Below are positions 57,413 to 64,000 of a stretch of 64,000 bases of DNA, one piece after another; position 1 is the first letter of the stretch, and every line of letters starts with the position of its first letter. Source of the DNA: Buxus sempervirens (Eukaryota > Streptophyta > Magnoliopsida > Buxales > Buxaceae). Made by a program: the position numbers and the translations under genes. The notes below the pieces were generated by a model that saw only the letters and a list, made by a program, of their open reading frames with translations, was not told where the DNA came from and made no database searches. Location: contig OX387183.1 in NCBI GenBank assembly GCA_947561395.2, forward strand, positions 54,729,915-54,793,914, given 5' to 3'.

Positions 57413-57919
57413 TCAATCTTCAAATCCCGTCTTCTCCCATATAGCGTTTCTCACCCTGCTCAAATCCCTCCCTTTCAGAGTCCTCCCTATTCCTTCATGA
57501 ACAGAGAACGAAACGATTCGAGTCCTCGCTAACTGTCTCTTCAAGAACTCATGAGGAGGCACTCTGCCATCTTCACCGTCCTCGTCTTCATCATCATCAT
57601 CACCAATGTCGTCTTCGTTCACCCTCCTCCGATTGTCCTTGTAATCCTCTCTAAGGATCTTCGACCAGTCAGGTATGTTCACAGGCAACGACGCCGCCGT
57701 CCCACCAACCCGATCACCCTTCTCCACCACTTTTGTGGATTTCTTCATGATCCGTGAAGTGGGTATGGTTTTCTTGAACTCCGGAGACACAGAGTGACCG
57801 GAATTCCACAAATCGGCTTCATCGAACTCAAACATGGTGTCCGAAGCAACCGGATTCTCTCTCTCCCCCGTCAGATATCGGTTACCGGATCTCTCAAGGT
57901 AGTTTCTTAAGTCTGCCAT
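57413..57919 (-). CDS. S40 family (DUF584) senescence regulator
   Basis: An intronless gene of 168 residues in the plant S40/DUF584 family, small nuclear proteins linked to leaf senescence and stress. The start [16 protein letters not shown] is used rather than the in-frame ATG at 58012, because the extra 31 codons lie across and upstream of a TATA-like box and are unlike the family. Hallmarks are the hydrophobic-basic segment [16 protein letters not shown] at about 98-113, an acidic run ([16 protein letters not shown]) at about 121-136, and the conserved C terminus [20 protein letters not shown] then [17 protein letters not shown] at about 139-163. No transmembrane segment or signal peptide is seen. 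The length is normal for the family and no residues appear broken. Its mechanism is not established, and I infer only family membership. Confidence 0.93.
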   Translation of the reverse strand: MADLRNYLERSGNRYLTGERENPVASDTMFEFDEADLWNSGHSVSPEFKKTIPTSRIMKKSTKVVEKGDRVGGTAASLPVNIPDWSKILREDYKDNRRRVNEDDIGDDDDEDEDGEDGRVPPHEFLKRQLARTRIVSFSVHEGIGRTLKGRDLSRVRNAIWEKTGFED

Positions 57920-57958
57920 TGTTAAACTGGTTTTGCACCTACCATGATTACACGCTCT

Positions 57959-57970
57959 CCTTTTATAAAG
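57959..57970 (-). promoter_or_regulatory. Candidate TATA box of the S40-family gene
   Basis: On the minus strand CTTTATAAAAGG lies about 40 bp upstream of the ATG at 57919. It is a good TATA sequence, but it would leave a leader of only 10-15 nt, so a different start further upstream may be used. Confidence 0.4.
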
Positions 57971-58216
57971 ACGAAATGGATAAATAGCTCTTTGTCCCGT
58001 TTTCCTTTGCACAAGTCATTCCACGTCGGACATGAACACATTTATCCAAAATTGACAAATTTCCAAAAATCAAAAAAGTCAAGTGGGACTCACCTGAGAT
58101 TATTCGTGCCGTCCTTGTTCCTTTGCGGGGTTTCATCGTCTCAATTTTCTCGTTTTGCCACGTGTTTGTACATTACTGTGTGGCTCGCGTGATGAACCAA
58201 ACAGTGTTCGGTGAGG

Positions 58217-58584
58217 GAGTAAATTACAATTACCTCATTTATGGGGTCCCACAACTACAAATACAATCTCTAAAGTTTCTGAAATGACATTTATCTTTCT
58301 TTGTTAAATTTATAAAATATAATTTGATTATTTTTTCTTTTATCAAATATTAACTTGAATTAATAAAATTTAAAAATAAAATCACTCGTAATTTTTAAAT
58401 TGATTATTAAAAATTTTAAGTCTTAAATAGTTATTTTTAATTTATAAAAAATCTCAAAATCTTGTACTTTTGTACTTAAGAAAGGTAAGTCTCTTAAAAT
58501 ATATTCAAATATTAATAACCTTGTTCGCAAGGAGGGGATATGAAATAGAAAACAAAAATAAGGGAGGTAACTTGTAAATTTCTC
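58217..58584. mobile_element. MITE with long imperfect terminal inverted repeats, family 1 copy b
   Basis: The left end GAGTAAATTACAATTACCTC is matched by the inverted right end GAGGTAACTTGTAAATTTCTC. The interior shares ATTTATAAAATATAATTT, TTTTTAAATTGATTATT and GGGATATGAA(A/G)TAGA with the copy at 1772-2206, in the same orientation. It is non-coding. It sits about 300 bp upstream of the S40-family start codon, in that gene's promoter region. Confidence 0.62.
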
Positions 58585-59715
58585 GTCATAGAAGTGTTGG
58601 AGGGTAGATTACGTTATGGTCCGGCAGAAATGGGTATTATGGTAATTACAGGAGTTAGTCGCGTTCTAAACTTTGTCGCTTATGAAAGACTTCAACTGTG
58701 GTTACCCAAAAAATAAAGACTTCAACTGCGGGTTGTAGAAAAGACGACGAGTGGTCCCAGGGGAGGATCGAGAACTCATCGACACATGTCCAGAGGCACG
58801 TAATCATGCCACGTGTCGATGAGGAATTGGACACATGGTGTGGCGTGAGGGCACGTGAGACGGGGGCCCTTTTATTTAGATGGGTACGAACTCGACAGCT
58901 GATGAGGGGCCTGATAGCTGGGTTTCAGTCTTTCTACACGAGACGCTACGTCCCAAATTCTCTTCAGTGTGTCCTTATCTAGAGGACTTATGTAGAGAAG
59001 AAGAAGAAGAAGGTCGTGGTGTAACTCCTACCTCTTCTACTAAACTAATTGAATGAAGGTGGTGGTATGGGCTGGTCCTGCTTGTATTTGTTGTCATTGC
59101 TGAAATGAGCCCATCGGGCCATTACCATGTAGGAATGCTGCTTTATTCTGGGTTTTTGTAAGCTGTAACAAGAAGATAGGATTTGGGCACCCATTCCCTA
59201 CAAGACTGGTTGCTATCAAAACATGAGAAATCCTTTTGGTTTCTTGATTTAAAATGGAAACTCATATCTGGTTTAAAATTTTTTTGCAAAGTTAATGAAT
59301 GGAAAAGTCGAAGACTTACCCTTCTTGTTGAAAATCCACTGTAAACTATAATTTCATCTGCCTAAAATAAAAGAAAGAAAGAAAGAAAGAAATATAATCA
59401 AGTAGCTAGCATTGATTATATCTAACTTGTGGGTTATGCATTAAGCAACAAATTATCAATTACCATTTGGGTTGGTTGCCCATTATAAAGCCTGCATTAA
59501 CTAATTTGTGGCCTTGTGTTTTGTTGGTTATGCATCATTTTGTGTACTCTTCAAAAACAATGTGTAACATTGATTACATATGATTTGTAGATGGAAAAAG
59601 AAGAAAGACATGATATGAAATGTAAGTGTGCTTGAATATGAAGGTATTAAAATGCACCTACTAATTCTCGCAGTTAATGCAAATCAAAACAACCTCTTTG
59701 GCCCTACTAATCTCT
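58585..59715. other. Gene-free intergenic DNA
   Basis: Two CACGTG(A/T) motifs (G-box core CACGTG) occur at about 58810 and 58852, and GAAAGAAAGAAAGAAAG lies near 59372-59388. Frames such as 58698-58982 match nothing I know. A G-box pair could be regulatory, but no gene is attached to it. Confidence 0.4.
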
Positions 59716-59838
59716 TTGAAGGTGCTCGCAGCTTAGGTGGTAAAGCCTCAGGTTGCTATACTCGAGGCCGAGGATCAAATCCTGCCTTCAACCCCCACAC
59801 CCCTTCATTATACTTGCCTTTCAAACAAAAAAAAAAAA
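59716..59838 (+). mobile_element. tRNA-derived SINE-like element
   Basis: GGTGCTCGCAGCTTAGGTGG at 59721 contains an A-box-like core (GCTTAGGTGGT). About 30 bp downstream, AGGATCAAATCC at 59771 matches the B box (GGTTCRANTCC) in most positions. The segment ends in an A12 tract (59827-59838). A Pol III promoter pair with a 3' A tail is the design of plant SINEs. No target duplication was found, and the sequence does not fold as a complete tRNA. Confidence 0.55.
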
Positions 59839-60052
59839 GATTTCTATGTTTCTCACAGTTAGAACTGCCAAAAAAAATTAATCAAGAGAGTCTTTGTAAT
59901 AAAATTTCAATTTTTTGTGAATATAATTAGAAATGGCAGTAATTGAAGTGGAAAGATATAATTGAGATAAAATTTCAAATAATTATGAAATCTAACCGAA
60001 CCATACTAGGCCTAGGGCAGCTTGATTTTAAAACTAATGCCTTTGTTACTTG

Positions 60053-60226
60053 AGCCCAAGCCCGGCCCAATAATTCTTCGATTGCTTCGAATACAGAGGG
60101 CTATAACGGTCATTTAGCTAAAACCCTAAAATTATAAAAGCAAAATTTTCTTAATCGCGCTTCTCGTGCGGCGCATTTAGTACTCTTTTCCTTTCTGTCA
60201 CTCCGCTGGTGTTCTCAAAACCCTAA
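60053..60226 (+). promoter_or_regulatory. RPL12 promoter with site II and telo-box motifs
   Basis: Two RGCCCA site II elements (AGCCCA at 60053 and GGCCCA at 60064) and two AAACCCTAA telo-boxes (60121-60129 and 60218-60226) lie within 205 bp of the ATG. This combination is the known signature of plant ribosomal-protein and translation-gene promoters, bound by TCP-type and telo-box factors in dividing cells. A TATA-like ATTATAAAAGC lies at about 60131. Confidence 0.75.
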
Positions 60227-60254
60227 TCGAAAGCTTTGGAACTGTGCTGTAAAG

Positions 60255-60755
60255 ATGCCGCCCAAGTTAGATCCTTCGCAGGTCGTCGACGTTTATGTTC
60301 GTGTCACCGGCGGTGAGGTGGGTGCAGCGAGTTCGCTTGCTCCGAAGATCGGACCACTCGGTCTCTCCCCGAAGAAGATCGGAGAAGACATCGCCAAGGA
60401 GACTGCAAAGGACTGGAAGGGCCTTCGCGTCACTGTGAAGCTCACGGTGCAGAATCGACAGGCGAAGGTCGCGGTCGTGCCCTCCGCGGCAGCTTTAGTT
60501 ATTAAGTCCTTAAAGGAGCCGGAGCGTGATCGGAAGAAGACGAAGAATATTAAGCACACAGGAAATATATCTCTCGATGACGTGATTGAGATAGCTAAGA
60601 TTATGAGGCCAAGATCAATGGCGAAGGATTTGTCGGGAACTGTGAAGGAGATCCTCGGCACGTGTGTCTCCGTCGGTTGTACTGTCGATGGGAAGAATCC
60701 GAGGGATCTGCAGCAGGAGATCTCTGACGGTTATGTTGAGATTCCGCTCGATTGA
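60255..60755 (+). CDS. RPL12: 60S ribosomal protein L12 (uL11)
   Basis: An intronless gene of 166 residues encoding cytosolic large-subunit protein uL11 (L12). This protein sits at the base of the stalk, contacts the GTPase-centre rRNA and supports elongation-factor binding. The start [20 protein letters not shown] and the [20 protein letters not shown] block form the N-terminal domain (about 1-75), with the conserved proline-rich [12 protein letters not shown]. The C-terminal RNA-binding domain (about 75-145) contains [20 protein letters not shown] and [20 protein letters not shown]. It ends with the eukaryotic DGYVEIPLD tail. The length equals the plant norm. The coding GC content is clearly above the surroundings. 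An antisense open frame on the minus strand is a by-product. Confidence 0.97.
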   Translation: MPPKLDPSQVVDVYVRVTGGEVGAASSLAPKIGPLGLSPKKIGEDIAKETAKDWKGLRVTVKLTVQNRQAKVAVVPSAAALVIKSLKEPERDRKKTKNIKHTGNISLDDVIEIAKIMRPRSMAKDLSGTVKEILGTCVSVGCTVDGKNPRDLQQEISDGYVEIPLD

Positions 60756-61411
60756 GAATCCAGAAATTAAGGTCACTGGATTCTTCATTACATTATGCCT
60801 TCTCATTTCGTACCTATTTCAGATTTTAGGGTTCTCCTGTTCTTTTAATATAATCTGCGTTTCGCCTGCTTTAGTGGATTTGAAGAGATGCAAAATTTGT
60901 ATGTGAAATCGTAGATATAATTTTTATGTTAGTGCTTCGATTTTTAAGAACAGCTCGGATCATCAACTGGGTTACTTATATACCACTATCTCATCCATGA
61001 TTAATATTATTGTTCTTTTTGTCTTTTTGTTAATATTATTTTGTTGACTCCATGAATTGTATTTGTTCACGTTTGTCCAGGGTTTGCGATGCGAATGAGT
61101 ATTTATTAATTTCAGGAAATTTTAATAAATGAAAACAAACGGTACTTTCGACTTGTTAAAGTCCAGGAACAAATGTTATTGCGTTAATTATCAATGTGGA
61201 CTCTCTTTTTGGTTGAAAAATTGCAGTAGAACGTACACATTTTAAAAAGCAAGGCTTGCTCAGGAGATATCTGTTTAAATCTCATTGTAAACAAGTAAAA
61301 TTCCCAGTGGAAGTTTTCCTTTTTTCATATCAGATGATTTTTTATGAATTGATTATTGTACACTGGTTGGCATTCTGTTCACGATTTGGTTGAATATACA
61401 ACAAATTTCAT
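60756..61411. other. 3' flank of RPL12
   Basis: It contains the probable 3' untranslated region and AT-rich intergenic DNA. No coding feature is seen. Confidence 0.45.
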
Positions 61412-61414
61412 TTA

Positions 61415-62161
61415 GGCTCCGTTTGGACACCAAGAGAATGCGAGAAAGACATGTGAGAAAAGAAAGTAAAAGAAAAGTGAAGTAAAAGAAATTGAAAAGT
61501 AATTTTCTCGATATTGTTTGGATGTTACAAGAAAATTTTATAGTTTTAACTGAAAATCTAGAATTTTGTGTCTAGATAGTAAGAAAGTTATTGGAATCTT
61601 AAATGCGATTTCAATCCTACCCTCACATGTATGCATGGTTTTGACTTTGTTTTTTTCCTTGCATTAGCTGGTGTAAGTGTCTATTATTTAATCATGCAAT
61701 TGATACCCAACCTCTTAAAGATCTTCTTTTCTTATTTGAACAGTAAAATAACACTTATTCTCAATTATTTTTAAAGAGTTTCACTAATTTTTTATTTCCA
61801 AGTATTTAATGACTGAAACAGGATTATTTTTAAAAGGTAACACTAAAAACCAATTTCCCCTATATTTAATCCCACCATGACTCTCTCTCTCTCGCTATCG
61901 AGTTTTTAAGTCATGAGAAGTACTCTTGGAAGAAGATACGGTTATTTAGGAAGGTTATCGTTGGAAATATGTGTGCTTGCTTTTCTCACAACGCAGAATC
62001 CGACCTCTAGGTGCACGAAATAAATTTGGGTGGTTATTATCCTTTTTTCTGTTGAGAAACAATGGGCCCCATGGTTTTCTAGATATCCAAACGCTACCGT
62101 GATGCGAGAAAAGCCTATTTTCTTTCACTTTTGTTCATTCTCTTGCTATCCAAACGGGGCT
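61415..62161. mobile_element. PIF/Harbinger-type (Tourist-like) MITE, TTA duplication
   Basis: A 747-bp element with left end GGCTCCGTTTGGACACCAAG followed by AGAATGCGAG. Its right end inverts to AGCCCCGTTTGGATAGCAAG and AGAATGAAC. It is flanked by TTA on both sides (61412-61414 and 62162-62164), as expected for PIF/Harbinger. The interior is AT-rich and non-coding. The GGNTCCGTTTGG terminus is widespread in plants. The 3-bp duplication alone is weak, but the 20-bp-plus terminal match is strong. Confidence 0.75.
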
Positions 62162-62164
62162 TTA

Positions 62165-64000
62165 GGCTTTCTTTGACTCCTGATATCTAGTTTTATCATC
62201 CATATTATTGTCTTTATGCTTTGTGTTAGCAAAAAGATGCTGCTTTTATTCTTATGTTCATCATATCTCTGTTATGCGCTATGATGCTTATGTTGTGATT
62301 GGATTTTAATGTCTCTGTAAATTAAGTTTGGTCGGGTTGGTACGTTATTGATGGTATGTATACACTTTAAAATAAAAGCTAAAACCCAGAAAGAAACTGC
62401 TGGACATGCTAAGCACACTAAAAGCTGTTCTTCTTAAATGTTTTTTTTATGCTTAAAAAATTGACATTGTTGAAATATTTTGGTGGAAGCTAGCTTTAAT
62501 TGTCCAGAAAATTTCAAGCTTACTCCCAAGAAGAGAAGAAGACATTTTCAACACCCTTGCCAATCTGTGATAGTTATCGACAAACCTTTGTTGAATTGTG
62601 CTGATGATTAAATTACTTACACTTATTTAAGTGAAAATCTTTGTACTTGCCTTCAAAGAAAATTTTAGTGAGTGCATCATATTTAGTGAAAATTTCAAGT
62701 TTAGTCCTGAGAAGAGGAGCAAATTTAAACCCCTTACCATTTTGTAAAATGAAGTATTGATTGGTACCTTAAATAGATGTCAAAGGGTTCTCCTCAGGAA
62801 ACTTATACTTGTCAGTGTTTGGGTGATGCATAGATTCAAAGGGTCATTTTCCTCTTTTACTTCGTATATGAGCTTGTTTAGATGCCTCTTGGGATTTTCA
62901 GCAAGAGTTGTCTCTCAAATCTAGGCTTTGAATTTGCCGTGCCCCATGTTTAGATAAGAGCTGGGGCCTTTAACTGTGTCATTCCCTCATAGGTTGCTTG
63001 TGATTCGGTCTTGATACTGGCTATAGAACTAAACTCTCTCCTGGTTTGGACATGTTCCTCCTTCAACTTAGCTATATGCTGGTTTAAATCATGTATTTGT
63101 CAGACATGGTTTAATGTAGTTTTTGATTTGTTCTTCCATTTAGCTGTATCAATGTTTGCCTGCCATAAGGCATAAGGGTACTGGACTTGCCTTATAATGC
63201 TGAATTTGATAAGGTTGTTAACTTTATCCTCACGCTGAACTAGTGAAGGGTAAATCCTTTGTTGAGATTGTTTGAAATGTCTGATTTTATGTTTTATCTT
63301 CTCCCCATGTCTGGGTGTTTTCTGAAGTTCATTTTCTCTTTTTAACTTGTGTTTTTGGCACTTGATTCTTTGATTTGGTTTTTATCATTTGAAAAAATTC
63401 ATTTCCTGCTTATTTCAGTGGATTTCATCTCCTTTGACTAAGGCTTATCTTGTGCTGGAACTATTGTACTACCTGAAGGTTGTATCATCTAAAGACGAAT
63501 GTATGCTTACAGGAATTTTGGGTCTTTAAAGGTTATGTCTGAATTTTTCTATTATGTGCATCATTTTTTGTTTTGTATGACTGATATATAGCTCAGATTT
63601 CTGGTCTTGGGTTTTAGTTCTTAGTTTCACACTGAACCTTGCTACAGATTAAAGGATGCAAAAGCTGTTTTATTAATCGGTTGTTTTGTGGTATTATAAG
63701 GTCAAATTCATTACAGAACGGCTGCTCTAGAACTTGTTTGTAGGAGATACTCATTGATTCATATTTGTTGGGGAACCTATGCTCTTTGAAATATAGTGCG
63801 AGACCAGATTTCTTTCCAGCTGGAACTTTGTGCGAAGTATGCATGTATATCTGTCTCTCTCTCTTGGGGGTTATATCGCTTCTGTGTATATCTTGGCTGA
63901 TTTTTAATTTGTCACTTTTAGAGTTATGTCGAGAAATTCTAGAATGAGCTTGTACTAACTTGTTTGTTAACCCATTGTTTATTTGGTTGAATCTATCTGG
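62165..64000. other. Gene-free end of window
   Basis: A segment GAAAATTTCAAG(C/T)TTA occurs twice (about 62507 and 62689), followed both times by AGAAGAG and ACCCCTT/ACCCTTG blocks, an imperfect 60-bp repeat. T-rich DNA with long TTG and CTT runs continues to the end and could be intron or leader of a gene starting beyond the window, but no exon is recognisable. Confidence 0.4.

Noticed and set aside
59716..59838. Functional tRNA gene
   Set aside because: A and B boxes are recognisable, but the acceptor and anticodon stems do not form a complete cloverleaf and the element ends in poly(A).
60293..60661. Minus-strand open frame of 122 codons within RPL12
   Set aside because: Codon bias of the strongly conserved plus-strand gene leaves the opposite strand open; no family match.

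Overview
The window is nuclear DNA from a flowering plant. It carries plant-type genes with GT-AG introns (a CASP-like membrane protein, a DRB2-type double-stranded RNA-binding protein, an S40 senescence-regulator family protein), AT-rich non-coding DNA, and many plant transposon families: Helitron, hAT, Mutator-like, PIF/Harbinger-like, L1-like LINE and LTR elements. Introns of 4-6 kb loaded with old transposons suggest a medium or large genome with slow DNA loss. The species cannot be named from the sequence. Gene density is low: six gene models in 64 kb.

Layout. 1-2590 is intergenic, with an LTR-like repeat and two MITEs. 3251-10450 (+) is a three-exon CASP-like 5A gene whose 5.8 kb first intron holds nested MITEs. 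10889-17002 is a head-to-tail array of non-autonomous Helitrons on the minus strand, the most unusual structure here. 17380-18803 is a long-TIR element. 19518-21020 (+) is a small three-exon gene of unknown function. 23583-36988 (+) is the eight-exon gene for the mRNA decapping enzyme DCP2, with a hAT MITE and LINE RNase H debris in intron 1 and a decayed antisense LINE in intron 4. 38467-46186 (-) is a three-exon DRB2-like gene, convergent with DCP2, with a palindromic Mutator-type MITE in intron 2 and a LINE 3' end in intron 1. 46187-57412 has no gene and holds a hAT MITE, a Copia remnant, a second copy of the palindromic MITE, a solo LTR with a 5-bp duplication, a second copy of the LTR-like repeat from the start of the window, and foldback repeats. 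57413-57919 (-) is an intronless S40-family gene. 60255-60755 (+) is intronless ribosomal protein L12 (uL11) with site II and telo-box promoter motifs. 61415-62161 is a PIF/Harbinger-like MITE; the rest to 64000 shows no gene.

How the genes relate. DCP2 (mRNA decapping) and DRB2 (dsRNA binding, small-RNA pathways) lie tail to tail about 1.5 kb apart and both act on RNA, but nothing in the sequence shows they are co-regulated. The other genes look unrelated. Every spliced gene model was joined by hand at GT/AG sites that keep the frame; the small gene at 19518 is the least certain. I saw no undescribed multi-gene system. The most notable observations are the Helitron concatemer with two identical one-base-sharing junctions, and a self-complementary MITE inside the intron of a dsRNA-binding-protein gene.
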